Origin: Agrypnia vestita
Taxonomy: Eukaryota; Arthropoda; Insecta; Trichoptera; Phryganeidae
Length of the DNA: 64,000 nucleotides
NCBI GenBank assembly: GCA_016648135.1
Contig: JADDOH010000316.1
Coordinates: forward strand, 1-64,000
Direction of reading: 5' to 3'
Positions 46,269 through 57,354 of the stretch are shown here, one piece after another. Positions within the stretch are counted from its first letter, which is position 1, and every line of letters starts with the position of its first letter. The position numbers were made by a program, and so were the translations under genes. The notes below the pieces were generated by a model. It was not told the origin of the DNA. It searched no databases and saw only the letters and a list, made by a program, of their open reading frames with translations.

Positions 46269-46661
46269 ATGTATTTTTACGCGTTCTCCCTGATTTTGTC
46301 AACTGCGTCGCTCGTCGGCGGTGAGATGAACATCAACTTCGGTCCAGGGGACGCTGACAAGTTCGCCCCGACGCCCGAGTGCCGCGGGTTCGACACCGAG
46401 GAGTACGTCCGCCACCCCGACATAGCCGCGCCCCACGGCTCCAACGGCTACTTCCTCATGATCACGCGGCCCGGCTGCCTGCTGACGGCGCCCCAGTCCA
46501 TCGCGCCCGCCTCGCACTTCATCCTGGTCTACAGGTCCGTGAGGCCGGGGCTGAGCCTGCGCGTCAGCATCGGCGACAGCGTGTACGAGCCGGACATCAA
46601 GAACTTCACAGCTTGGGGATTCTTCAAGGACACGATCACCGACGTCCCAGCAAATTCTCAG
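46269..46661 (+). CDS. paralog 1, exon 1: secreted ectodomain
   Basis: 131 codons from ATG to a phase-0 donor (TCTCAG|gtgaaa). A hydrophobic signal peptide (about residues 1-18), then NINFGPG and a conserved domain with two Cys: one in PTPECRG, one in RPGCLLTAP, with EEYVRHPDIAAPHGSNGYFL between them. It ends KDTITDVPANSQ. Exon 2 at 51,753 supplies the rest. I do not recognise the family; the F-G start, GSNGYFL core and final VP...VK...IDRLQI loosely resemble a MAM or jelly-roll domain (inference). GC-rich, CpG-rich, unlike the DNA around it. Donor gtgaaa is weak. Confidence 0.8.
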
Positions 46662-46671
46662 GTGAAACTGG

Positions 46672-47671
46672 GGCCAAATCCAAGTTCACGGTCCCATCGC
46701 ACACACAGGGTTATTTGTAAAACATTAATAACCTCGCAGGACTGTACTCCTACCTTGATTATGAGTCGAAAATGTTCAAGCTAATATGACCTAATATCAA
46801 CAGTTATGGAGGTATGCGACATTTCTGACTTATTTTTTGTAAAACGTTGGACTATCGTTTCAGTGACTAATATCGATTACGAAAAATTTATTCGTTTGAA
46901 TACAAGTTAAATAAAATTATTAAAACCCTGAGAAAATTCCAATTGGAATGTTTTCCAATTGGAATTCGAAGGTTTTTATTTTTTTATTTGACTTGTATTA
47001 AAGGGAATGAATTTTTCATATTCAATATAAGTTACTGTAATGATAGCCCAACGTTTTACAAAAAATAAATCAGAAATATTGAAAAAAAAATGCAAACTTT
47101 GATGTCGCATATCTACTTAACTATTGATATTAGGTCATAACGGCTTGAACATCTTCGACTCATAATCAAGGTAGGAGTATAGTCCTGCGAGGTTATTAAT
47201 GTTTTACAAATAATCCTGTATAAAAAAATGAGTATTACTATATTATCGAATGTGTTAATAACAGAATGAAAGATAATTTATGTTTAACTAATAAGTATTA
47301 GTATTAGTTTCGAAAAATTTACCTACTGAATATTTTGACATTTCATAGGCAATATCTGAGAAAAAATGTGTAGGTAAATCACAAATAATTATAAGTTTAC
47401 ATGACAAATTTATATTTTTTATAAACGAAAGAAATATGATGAATATCTTTTTCTTTTATAAATATATACCTTTTTCCATGGTTCTTAAAGTAATGACCGA
47501 CATTCAAAATGTATGGTAAAATTTTTGAAACTTTAAAGTGTAAATATCGTATTTAATACTTATTATTTAAGCGTTAATAATCTTTCGTTTTATAATAAGG
47601 ACATTCAATAATAAAGTGAAATACTCATTATCATTGTATATACAATGGGACCATGATCTTGGATTATGCCA
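46672..47671. mobile_element. intron MITE of paralog 1, interrupted
   Basis: Left end CCAAATCCAAGTTCACGGTCC, right end GGGACCATGATCTTGGATTA: inverted ends with TGAAATACTCA / GAGTATT subterminal pairs. The TA-foldback element at 46,706-47,218 splits it near the left end. It begins about 10 bases after the exon 1 donor. Confidence 0.75.
46706..47218. mobile_element. TA-foldback element nested in the intron MITE
   Basis: CAGGGTTATTTGTAAAACAT ... ATGTTTTACAAATAATCCTG before TA. Right flank TA; left flank CA, a mutated target copy. The open reading frame of exon 1 runs into this element if the donor is ignored. Confidence 0.88.
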
Positions 47672-48419
47672 CTATACGTTGTAATATGTGGAGTATAAAA
47701 GCAAAAATAGCAGTATCTCAAAATTAAAAAAAAAAATTGAATGTATTCACCGAAGATTACTCATTAAAAATGTACTATATTTTGTATATCTATTCCCTTC
47801 TAAAATCACGTTTCCTTTAAATTTATGAGCTGTGTTTTCTATAAAATCTCGAATGCAGTACATTATAAATTCGTGTCAAAAATGTATCATTTTTAAACTT
47901 GAAATAACTACTTTTAAACCAGCTAATGGAAAAATTTGACTTCTTTTATGTAATCACGACCCTTTATCACACCGGGAAATTTTTTTCTTTCATCAATATT
48001 CCAGTATTTTTGTATTCTGAACTTATTCCGAGGATTACGAATTTATGCGAATGCAGTCGCATTAATTTTTTTTTGATATTTCTGCCATTGCTTTTATACC
48101 CTACATATCACCACAGTATACTAAGAACAGTAATACGTCTCCATACAAACTGGCCGCTACCCAATAGAATGTGCGCGTGCGTGCTCGGCGCCGTGTACGC
48201 AAGCACTGTGACGCACACGTTGACATAGAATATGGGGGCACAAGGCGGCGGCAGTAAGGGCCGTGCCTTCGGTGCCATTCGCGCTCGCAGCCGCCGCTTT
48301 AGAAAAAAATGCGCTTCCTGAAAAAAATGCCTTTTTTATGTTTGTGGTGCTTTACTATAAAGGTGTGTTGATTATCACAAAGACTGAGTTTTTAAAAGTC
48401 TACGTTGATGTTAATCAGC
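47672..48419. other. paralog 1 intron, unassigned
   Basis: Block TTTTGATATTTCTGCC...TTGCTTTTATACCCT at 48,068-48,100 recurs at 31,148-31,185. A CG-rich patch near 48,150-48,300 has no recognisable coding content. Confidence 0.4.
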
Positions 48420-48552
48420 GTTCTTGCAATTTAAGTGCAGAAACTGGGTATACTAATTACTAATTTTAATTTCTAATTTTCGGGTTTCGTGTCTACCCTA
48501 TGCGTCGGAATCTCAGACGCTACGAGTTAAAAGAAAGGGAGTAAAAATAAAG
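48420..48552 (+). repeat. ACTCCCTTTC-ended MITE, right-end fragment
   Basis: Ends CAGACGCTACGAGTTAAAAG then AAAGGGAGTAAAAA, as in the other copies. Left part not recognisable. Confidence 0.55.
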
Positions 48553-48755
48553 TGACAACCCTAGCGTCAACGCAAGAGTAGGCTAATAACTCGCCCACAG
48601 GCCGGAGATTAACTACTGTTCTGGGTATACTGTGATATCACACCCCTAGTTTTATTCATTTTCAGTTCATTTATGAGTTCATAATGCAGACATTTGTAAT
48701 AAAAAAAATTAATTCTCAACTGCCAATCAATTTCATTTCATTTTTGACATCGGAA

Positions 48756-48845
48756 CACTCACCTACCTTGAAAAAATCGGAGTCCGGACATATTCTGCAG
48801 TTCAACCAAACTGCGGAGTATGTCCGGATTTTTTCAATGTCAAGT
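48756..48845. repeat. imperfect hairpin, 35-bp arms
   Basis: CCTTGAAAAAATCGGAGTCC / GGATTTTTTCAATGTCAAG and GTCCGGACATATTCTGCAGTT / AACTGCGGAGTATGTCCGGA pair around CAACC. Non-coding, in paralog 1 intron. Confidence 0.7.
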
Positions 48846-49406
48846 ATTCCAGAAGAGTTAAGTGCCTTGGTTTCAAAAATGAAATAAAATTGATTGGCTG
48901 GTAAGTATTATCATACAACCGGCCCTTAATTTTCTTGGTAACCGTAAGTCGTGCAAACTAAATCATTTTATATCTACTAATAATATATGCAGAAGGCTTG
49001 TGCATAACTTTGACTGTAGAGATAGGTAGGTACAGCGTAAGATTTGTAAAAAAAAATTGGCATAAAAATTTGTTATTAAATGGTTCAAAACAAAAAAAAA
49101 ATCCTGAGAATATTTTGAGTATAATATAATATAATACTGGATTTTATCCCCAGGGGATATCATTAATCAAGATATAATATAGATGATTCATAGAGACGAA
49201 GCTACTATTTTGGTATGGAAGTAATCACTTTATACTTAGTGGACTGTACATTCTGTAAAGTGATCCCTTGAGCCATACGATAGGTCGTAAGCCCTATGAA
49301 CACCCAAAAAGACTTCCATTCGTACTTTCTCATATAAAAAGTAGCTTCGTCTTTATGAGACATCTTAAGTACCTAAACTCCTCGTCCTCGTGATATTATT
49401 TATTTA

Positions 49407-50005
49407 ATAACCAAATTAATTGATCAATTAGAAAGACATACAGAAAAATCTAATTCACGAAAAAATATTAGGTTGCTACTAGGATTCGAACCCAGGTCAC
49501 CTCCGCCCCCGGAAAGGAGGTGATTTTTCAGAACTTTGTTCTGAAAAATTACAACTTCACAAATATGAATGTGTTCTTGAATATATATAATATCAATCTG
49601 TTGTATAAATGTATGTCCAAATAAAAATGAATTATTCAATCAATCATGGCGTCCATCTAGCGGTGGCATTGCAAAGTAATTTCAACTACCGTATCAAAAA
49701 AAGTGGATTGCTCTATGGACAAAAATAAAAATTAATCAATTAAAAAAAATAAGAACTACATATAAGGTCGATATATTCACGGAAACATAGAGGGTTGCTA
49801 TAGCTTAGAGGTCAGAGCACCGGCCCCGGAAAGGAGGTGACCTGGGTTCGAATTCCAGTAGTAACCTAATATTTTTTCGTGAATTAGATTTTTCTGTATG
49901 TCTTTCTAATTGATTAATTAATTTGGTTATTAAATATTTCACAGAACTTTGTTCTGAAAAATTACAACTTCACAAATATGAATGTGTTCTTGAATATACA
50001 TTATT
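49407..50005. mobile_element. tRNA-headed element pair
   Basis: A left, inverted and truncated copy (49,407-49,590) and a right, complete plus-strand copy (49,740-50,005). The right copy has a 74-nt tRNA-like head at 49,793-49,866: acceptor ends GGTTGCT / AGTAACC (one G-T), A box TAGCTTAGAGGTCAGAGC, T arm CTGGGTTCGAATTCCAG. The anticodon arm is not a clean stem, so it is a SINE head and not a gene. It is followed by the shared arm and CAGAACTTTGTTCTGAA part. Confidence 0.78.
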
Positions 50006-51752
50006 TATTTATTACTTTTGGAGGTACGTATATTGATGGTCAAACCATTATTTTATGAACCGTTATTACTAAAGTTATTGTAAATTAAAAATTAATGTTG
50101 CTTTTTAAGAAAATTTGTACAATTTTGGTTTCTATGTACATGAAACTCGCAAGCTTGTTTCGCACTAGTAAGACGAATCACTGTGTATAAAGTTTTGATT
50201 AGTAATTCTATCGAAGATGCTGATGACTATTCGTTATTATTTGGACCAGAAATCTGTCATAAATCATAAATCACACACTGATATGACTTATTGTATATTT
50301 ATGTAAAATAATCAATCATGAAGTCAATGGTGACGATAGATAACCAATTATAAACATTATTTTTAAACTCATCAAAGATTATAGGACAGAAAGATACGCT
50401 GTTCATAATAAAGAATGAATCGAGTTGAATGAAATAAATAGCGTAGTTTTTTCCAAAAATTATTATTTCAAAATTGACATTTATTTTTTATTTTGTTACA
50501 AATACATATTTATTTACAAGATAAAGACAGTTACTTATGACGGATATTTCTCTTCTACATGAGTTACATAAACTCGTGTGTAGGAGAGGAGTATCATTAT
50601 ATATTACATTTACAGAGAATTATATAATAAAATGTACATATTCATCAGGTAATAAGTATATGTATAGACAATGAACTAATAATAAGTAAGTAATAAGTAC
50701 ATTTATAATAAAATAAAAATTTAAGTATTTCTGACATGGACAGTAAACATTTTTTTCCAAACATGGGTATGTCAGAATAAATCACATTCATATAAATAAT
50801 AATTATTAATATATACCTATAATAAATTAATATTCCAGGCTCCAATTCGCCTTGAACCTACTATTTGAAATGAAACTTATTTCTTTCAATACGAGAAATA
50901 AATTTTTAAACTTTTAAATAAAATAAAATTGTAAACTTATTTCGAAACTGTTAAATTTCTGTGTTCTAATTACATGTCACAAAAATAAATAAATATGAAC
51001 TAACATAAATTCCTCAATGTACAGAATATGACACCACGTCCGGTGTTTAAATATTTACTACGAGCTTGTAAAGTTTGAAACAATTAGAAAAGGTCAAACT
51101 AAACCCTCTTAACATATATAATGTCTTAGTAAATAAGTTGCGCTTTATTACAAGAAGAGGTTCTTACTTAGAGACTCGGTTAAAAAAAATTACATATTTT
51201 CACTGGGTGATTTATTATGCACTATATACGTCTTTTTTACATACGCAAGGATGGAAATTAATCCTCTGTGACCCGTTTCCATATCTTAAAGAAATAGATT
51301 TGTCTGTCTGCGAACATATTTTATTCTGTGGTTCTAATCAAATAATATTATTCAATCAAATATAAATCATTTATTTCCTGAAATATCTTTCCAGAGCATA
51401 TTTATTTTGTTGTTTTAAATTTGACTGTAATACATAATTCTTTTTTTACAATTTATTAAAATTATTGAAATGCCAGGCGAGTACAGTGAGTACCTTGAAG
51501 CGTGACATATATAAAAAAAAACATCGGAATGAAATACTAATGCAACAGAATATTACGATATATTAAAATATGAATAATTCTAATATAAATATTACATAAA
51601 ACAAAAGCATATATTTAAAAAAAAACAAATAAAAGATATATTTTTTTTATGTATGCTTACGTAAATGTCAGGCTTCTGCAAAATGCAAAGGTTTAAACGA
51701 CAATATTACATATTTGCAATGTCCAATCGAATTTTCATGTATTTGATTTCAG
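50006..51752. other. paralog 1 intron, AT-rich
   Basis: No repeat or gene recognised. The open frame at 51,075-51,365 has no motif. Confidence 0.5.
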
Positions 51753-52253
51753 GTGAAACTCGAGGCGGAATTGATAAGTGGTGATCCATTTCTTATAATT
51801 GATCGCCTTCAAATCAGAGACGTGTTGGGTTCGCCTCCCGAGACGTCAACTCTACAGACGCCAGATACGCCGCACACGCCAGACACACCAGTCGCACCAG
51901 ACACAACAGTCGCACCAGACACAGAGACAACAACCGCTGAAGAAACACCTCCTGAAACGAGCCCTGACGAAGCTATTTCAAGGACAGTAAGAGTCTTTTA
52001 CATAGACGAGAGGAAATCCAAAGAATTGATGCCCAAATCTGAGAGAGATTTCTATAAAATCAATATGGGACGAGATTATGTATTCGATGAGGAGCGGGCC
52101 AAACCCAGAACTACATCGAAACACATCACGCCAAGCCATGAGCAACTGCAGGCATGGATGACTCTAACCAAGCTCGGATTTGTGGTAGCAATTTTATTAA
52201 TAATAGTTCTTACTGGTATATCAGTGTATTTGATTAATAGTAGATGTGAATAA
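51753..52253 (+). CDS. paralog 1, exon 2: stalk and membrane anchor
   Basis: Follows acceptor atttcag in phase 0. Starts VKLEAELISGDPFLIIDRLQ, closing the ectodomain. Then a Pro/Asp/Thr-rich stalk with a short repeated PDTP-type unit (residues about 25-65 of the exon), a charged segment (DERKSKELMPKSERDFYK), and a membrane helix FVVAILLIIVLTGISVYLI with the tail NSRCE and a stop at 52,253. Whole protein 297 residues, type I topology. An ATTAAA lies just after the stop. Confidence 0.82.
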   Translation: MKLEAELISGDPFLIIDRLQIRDVLGSPPETSTLQTPDTPHTPDTPVAPDTTVAPDTETTTAEETPPETSPDEAISRTVRVFYIDERKSKELMPKSERDFYKINMGRDYVFDEERAKPRTTSKHITPSHEQLQAWMTLTKLGFVVAILLIIVLTGISVYLINSRCE

Positions 52254-52309
52254 CATTAAATATTATCAAAGGATGAAAAAATATTTATTTATTTTTTAAA
52301 AAAGTGACC

Positions 52310-52846
52310 CGTACAAACCAAGTTTTTATTGTACTCCCTTTCTTTGTAAAACATAACAACAATTAAAGACGAATTAAAACATACAACACTAAACTTACAG
52401 TAATTTAATATATTTCTAAAATGTCAGATGTTTTGAGCTTCGATGAGACACTTCATGCTTTGAAGATTAAATTCTAAAAACATTTGTCAGTCAATTTAGA
52501 TTTTCGACATTCGTAGTGAAGTACCTATTATGTATACCGACGGAGTAATTCAAATTTAGGAAATATTCTGCGACGTTATCGGGCCGCCGTTGCTGATCAA
52601 ACTTTTCTAATGATTCCAATTTGAAAAAACCAATAAAATTTATAAAAATCCGAAATTATGCTATAATTATTAATATTTTTCAACGAAAATTTGATAGTCT
52701 TTTTGATCGTCGCCACGAGTCTACTTGCCAAGTTTCAGCTCGATTGGATCACGGGAAAAGGGTCAAAAATCGATACAAAGTTCTTTTTGACGGCAAGCCG
52801 GCAAGCAAGCAAGCAAGCAGACGCCACGAGTTATATAATATAAAGG
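52310..52846 (+). mobile_element. ACTCCCTTTC-ended MITE, copy 2
   Basis: ACTCCCTTTCTTTG at 52,333 to AAAGGGAGT at 52,846, colinear with 17,670-18,209, including the 23 bases before ACTCCC. Contains a short GCAAGCAAGCAAGCAA run (52,798-52,815). Confidence 0.8.
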
Positions 52847-53933
52847 GAGTAAAAATGGGTGCGCGTCCTTATGTACGCGCGTTGGAAGCTATACTTTTTT
52901 GGCATAGATAAAAAAGATAACACGTGCTCTGTGGTATACCTTGAGTTGGAACATAGATGAACAGAATGCGCATTTTGTTCAGTTTTGTTCCAATTAAAAT
53001 CTCCATCAATGACAGTTCTTCATCAAGGGATAAAAATCTTGTATATAAAAGATAAAATGAAATAGTAAGCTTATAATTCAATCTCCTTAAAACACATTAT
53101 GATTTGATCACAATAGGCATGATGACAGATATTGAAATAACTTTCTATAATGTCTACCATTACCGAAAATAACATTAATTCAGTAATAAATTAAGTTTTT
53201 ACGCAAATATTTAGATTTTCATCGACCTATTTTTAATTTCGCGCGAAAACACCCGCAAGTGTCATGGCGTCTACGTGACGTCAAGCCTAAGTAAACGTTG
53301 CATTGTGTCTATGACAACAGTTCGAGAGACACGGTGATGTTAACTTAGGCGTGACGCCATTCTCTCTGATTAGTGTTTCAGATGGCGGAATGCAGAATTT
53401 TATAATTTTATTTTATTGAAAATCTCATCAATCGAAAGTGTAGGGGAGAGTAACCTATATTGGACCACTTTTGATATAATGGCACATATCGCCTAATCCT
53501 TTCAAGCTATAAGAATGAGTAATGGTTCAAAATATAGCTTGATTCCATAGCTAGATAATAACAATCTGTTCTCATCGTAGCGTAGTCGCAACTATTAAAA
53601 AATAATCGTTTAGTGAAGGTTGTCGTTCGGTCCAATTAACGCAACCAGTATCCTAAATTGGACCACCGGGATCCTAAATTGGACCAAATGAAAAAAATAC
53701 GTAATTAATGAAAAATAAACAGAGTTTAGTATCATTATTAAATATATTTATTATTTCAAAGTAGTATATATTCAAAAAAGAACAATTTTACTTAATAAAG
53801 TCTTTGGATGCCTATTTTGCTTAATCAACATAAAAAATATCTTAATCTTTGTGGCAATTATAAAATTATAAACTCAAACATATCAAATAATCATCAACAA
53901 TCCTTCTACTGAATGGGATAATACCTAAAAATG

Positions 53934-54115
53934 TTAATTCAAGCAATCATCACAAATGTCAGGGTTTGTGGTGCAGGTCTCATGTAGCCATCTCTTGCAC
54001 CGCCCGCATTGCAGCCACTCGACCATGGGTCCACTTTTGTCGAAATAGTTCATACCACACGAAGAAAACTCATTTTCATTATCGCCATCGTCGTCGTCGT
54101 CATTTAGTTTGATTA
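53934..54115 (-). pseudogene. pogo transposase C-terminal zinc finger
   Basis: Reads EWLQCGRCKRWLHETCTTNP then DICDDCLN and stop: a PHD-like Cys4-His-Cys3 arrangement (C..C....H..C......C..C) preceded by an Asp-rich run. Such a finger closes many insect Tigger/pogo transposases. Confidence 0.7.
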
Positions 54116-54349
54116 CAACATTAGAATTGAACTACTGGTAATTGACCTTTTTCGCTTCAAAGTCTTCTTCTTTACTACTTCCTTCGTAACTACTCTTTTT
54201 TTGTTAGCTTTAGACGTTTCAATTACGTCTTGTTTTTTTGCTTTACCGACTTGTCCTTTTCGTTGGATACTTTCTTCTAAGGATAATTTGTATATGGGGA
54301 TGAACTTCTTTCAGTAGCTTTTTGTACAGATTTTCTTTTATTTGCTTTA

Positions 54350-54553
54350 TTATCTGGAATGTGTGACAAAATTATTAGCAATTTTATTAAGCAGTTTAGC
54401 GTGACACAACATCGTTGCTTTTCGCACTTGATACTGCCTGGTGATGGCATTTATACCAATTTCTTTATTTTTATATGTCGTCAACGCTCTTTCTAAGTCT
54501 TCTTTCCTCCATTTGTAGTACTCCTTTTTACTTTCGCCATCTGCAGTTGTCAT
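54350..54553 (-). pseudogene. pogo transposase N-terminus (psq-type HTH)
   Basis: Frame starts MTTADGESKKEYYKWRKEDL and continues ERALTTYKNKEIGINAITRQ, then YQVRKATM: the pipsqueak-type helix-turn-helix (W..EDL..AL..V....I..A...Y.V...T) that binds the element's ends. The frame stops after 67 residues where the catalytic domain should begin. Confidence 0.8.
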
Positions 54554-55008
54554 CTAGAATTTTATTCAAATTTTGAACAAAAGTGGTTGCATTAATTGGA
54601 CCGGTACAATTTAGGAACTCGGGAGTGGTTCAATATACGGACCATGGTATATTTTCACTCGTGTCAAAAAAATAAAAACATAATCTCTACGGATTTGTGT
54701 TTATTTACTGGTATTTAAAACAGTATAAAACATACCTTTTTGCAGAAAATATTACAAAATGATAACTTACTATTACGACGAACAACTTCGTTAGACATCA
54801 CACTCAAAATTAGCAACAGTACAGTCCAAAAATTATTTTTTTTCGTCACAGTTGCAATATGTATTCAACGTCGGTACAAAATGGCGGAGTGTTAGTGGTG
54901 CTGCAATCGCGTGTTTTTCAATTGCCAGTGTAAAAAAAATGTTTCATTTTGGTAGTAAAACAGAAGTGGTCCAATATAAGTGCCGGTTCAATATTGGTTA
55001 CTCTCCCC

Positions 55009-55414
55009 TATATTAAAATTGGATCATTATTTAGAATCCTTTCAAAATATTTTTTTTTCTTGTTTATCACTTGTTTTTTAATTTCTTTATACAGTCATCA
55101 TGCCTTTTGTATTATAAAATGATTAGGTGACCAATCACCGTTGCGCTAAAATCTAAGCCACACCGATCACAATCGCATCAATTTTTTTTAAATATTTTAT
55201 GAAGGGTGGTTTCAGGATCTCTGTATCCTATCGGGGTTTTTCGTTCAGGATTGAAGAAAGTCCATTGCAAATTTCCAGAAGTAGCATAATGAGATGTTAA
55301 TGTAGTTCTATCGCATATTCTATCGCAAAGAATCCAAAATATTCTTCTTCTACCCTTTATCCTATTGGGTCGGGGTCCCTGCACCGCATAAAAGGTTCCA
55401 ACTTTTCCTATCTT
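55009..55414. other. unassigned spacer
   Basis: No feature beyond a weak minus-strand frame at 55,178-55,384 (RPNRIKGRRRIFWIL) that may belong to the neighbouring LINE. Confidence 0.35.
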
Positions 55415-55805
55415 TGGCTATGCCTCCACGTCAACCCAATTTGGTTGCGACCTCGCTTCGCGGCAGTCCTGCGACCGGATTTCCGCCAGCTCCTCCTAGG
55501 ACGGCCCCTTGGTCTTCTGCCTTTTGGTCCTGCCTGGAATATCCCATTGGCGGCCACCATAACTGTGGTTTCTCGATAAACGTCAATAAGGGTTCTACTT
55601 CGAGACATTTTCTTTTTTGAGTATTTCTGATTCCGTCCCTTCTGGTAACTCCTACTATTCCTCGTAGAAATCCCATCTCGGCGGCCTGTAGCCTTGAGCG
55701 GGTTCTTTCGGTCAAGATCCAGTGCTCGTGGCCGTACACTAGGGTTGGCCTAAAAACTGCTTTGTATACTGCCAACTTTGCTCGCTGGCTGAGTTACGCT
55801 TTTTG
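55415..55805 (-). pseudogene. LINE ORF2 C-terminal remnant
   Basis: Reads LAVYKAVFRPTLVYGHEHWI, LTERTRSRLQAAEMGFLRGI and VTRRDGIRN; after a frameshift, RPRGRPRRSW. The post-catalytic block of a LINE ORF2, dead. Confidence 0.85.
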
Positions 55806-56412
55806 AAATACGGGATAATACAGGGATCGTGCTATCCAATTCACTTTCTTGCTTTCCATCCTGAGATGTTATTTATATATTAATATTATGTATATACATA
55901 ACATTGCAAAAGACTATCAAGGATATAATATACTCCCAGCCATTCCAAGTCAAACGATTACACGGAGGCCGAAAAAATCCCTTCAAGGACTCCCAGAACC
56001 ACGGAGACAATCCTAACTGGAGGGAAATGGCATACTCATATAATGCTACCTAATACTTCGAAGCACAACTTCAAGACAGGACTGTTAACAGAAAGAGAAA
56101 ACGCAAAGATGGGGAAGAGGAAGTCAATCTCCACTCGTCTTTTGACTTCCCACGGTCAAAACGTCCCCAGAACCTTTGAATTCAGTGTTCATCAGTGTGA
56201 GGACCCACAGCCATGAATGACAGTCTTTATAGATAACTTCTACTTATATTTTATAACATTTTTTAGCACAGCAATTTAGGTACTTGTATATAAACACTAA
56301 AAAAAGATATACGTTCAAATTAAGAATTCAATCTGCCACGCAACGTATTGGTGTTTTATGTAAATGTCAATGTTAAATTATTGCATTACATTTACCAACT
56401 TTTTTACTAATA
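55806..56412. other. region upstream of paralog 2
   Basis: A stretch at 55,950-56,220 is GC-richer and purine-rich (GAAAGAGAAAACGCAAAGAT) and may be another retroelement piece. No TATA or initiator could be fixed for paralog 2. Confidence 0.35.
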
Positions 56413-56829
56413 ATGTTTCCACTTGAAATGTACGTGTACTTGTTTTCAATAATATTACATATATATATACGCGGGTCTCACGGCAGCATACTAGTGGACT
56501 TCGGCCCATCGGAGGCCGTCACGTTTGTGGCCAGTCCGGAGTGTGCTGGCGACGAATTCGTTGTTGAAGAATACGCGAAAAACCCGCAGATAGCGCGGCC
56601 TCCTGGCTCCAACGGATACTTCCTCAGGATCAGCAGGTCTGGGTGCGCAGTGACCGCCCCGCTGGTGTTCCTGCCGGGCTCTCGGTTCGTCTTGCTCCTC
56701 GAGTGCGTGTCGCCCGGCATGCGCATGTACGTGCACATCGGAGACGATATTTACGAACCCAATTTGGCCAAATTTTCTTCTTGGGGGACCTTCGATGTGA
56801 CAGTCAAGGATGTACCCAAATACACTAGA
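56413..56829 (+). CDS. paralog 2, exon 1: secreted ectodomain
   Basis: 139 codons from ATG to a consensus donor (AGA|gtaagt), phase 0. Signal peptide about residues 1-25 ending RGSHG, then SILVDFGPSEAV. Conserved two-Cys domain: SPECAGDEF, EEYAKNPQIARPPGSNGYFL, SRSGCAVTAP, then VSPGMRMYVHIGDDIYEPN and KDVPKYTR. Aligns from end to end with paralogs 1 and 3. Exon 2 starts at 57,355. Confidence 0.85.
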
Positions 56830-56862
56830 GTAAGTAATCAGACCCAGTAGAGGGAGTAAATC

Positions 56863-57210
56863 CTTGGCTAAATCCAAGATAATGGTCCCATTGCATATAC
56901 GACGAAAATGATTATTTCACTGTATTGTTGAATGTGCTAATAACAAAATGAAAGATAATTTACGTTTAAAAAGTAAGTATTAAATAAGATATTACACTTT
57001 AAAGTTTCGAAAAATGCACTGCATATTTTGACATTTCACAGGCAATATATGAGGTTAGGTTATGTTATTAGGTTTGGTTTGGTTAGGTTATTAGGTTTGG
57101 TGTGTTTACTTTAGATTACGATTATTTTAGTTAGATTAAATTAACAGGACATTAAATTATATAGTGAAATACTTATTTTCATTGTATGAATAACGGGACC
57201 ATATTGGATT
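56863..57210. mobile_element. intron MITE of paralog 2
   Basis: Starts GGCTAAATCCAAGATAATGG about 34 bases after the donor; the right end CGGGACCATATTGGATTATT is its complement. The middle contains degenerate TTAGG-like runs (57,052-57,112). Uninterrupted relative of 46,672-47,671 and 59,219-59,567. Confidence 0.78.
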
Positions 57211-57354
57211 ATTCCCATCTATAATATATAATTGATTAATGATATCCCCCGGGATAAAAATCCAGAACTGTGTGAAAAATTTTAACAAACTCAAAGTGTT
57301 CTCAACATGCTTTACAGTAAGCCAGACTGACATTAAAGCATTCTTTGATTTCAG

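Larger units (their letters stand above)
53443..55008 (-). mobile_element. internally deleted pogo-type transposon (about 1.57 kb)
   Basis: Inverted ends GGGGAGAGTAACC..ATATTGGACC and complement, flanked by TA on both sides. The sequence TAAATTGGACC-like recurs inside both ends. The minus strand keeps the N- and C-terminal parts of a transposase (next two entries); the DDE catalytic region is missing. Confidence 0.85.

Noticed and set aside
46299..46720. Other-frame and opposite-strand open frames over paralog 1 exon 1
   Set aside because: Shadows caused by the GC-rich coding exon; only the 46,269 frame is conserved in the two paralogs.
47926..48228. 100-codon plus-strand frame in paralog 1 intron
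   Set aside because: Part of its DNA recurs at 31.15 kb, and it has no motif or conserved frame; taken as repeat.
49793..49866. Possible functional tRNA gene
   Set aside because: The acceptor and T arms pair, but the anticodon arm does not, and the sequence is embedded in a repeated element, so it is a tRNA-derived SINE head.
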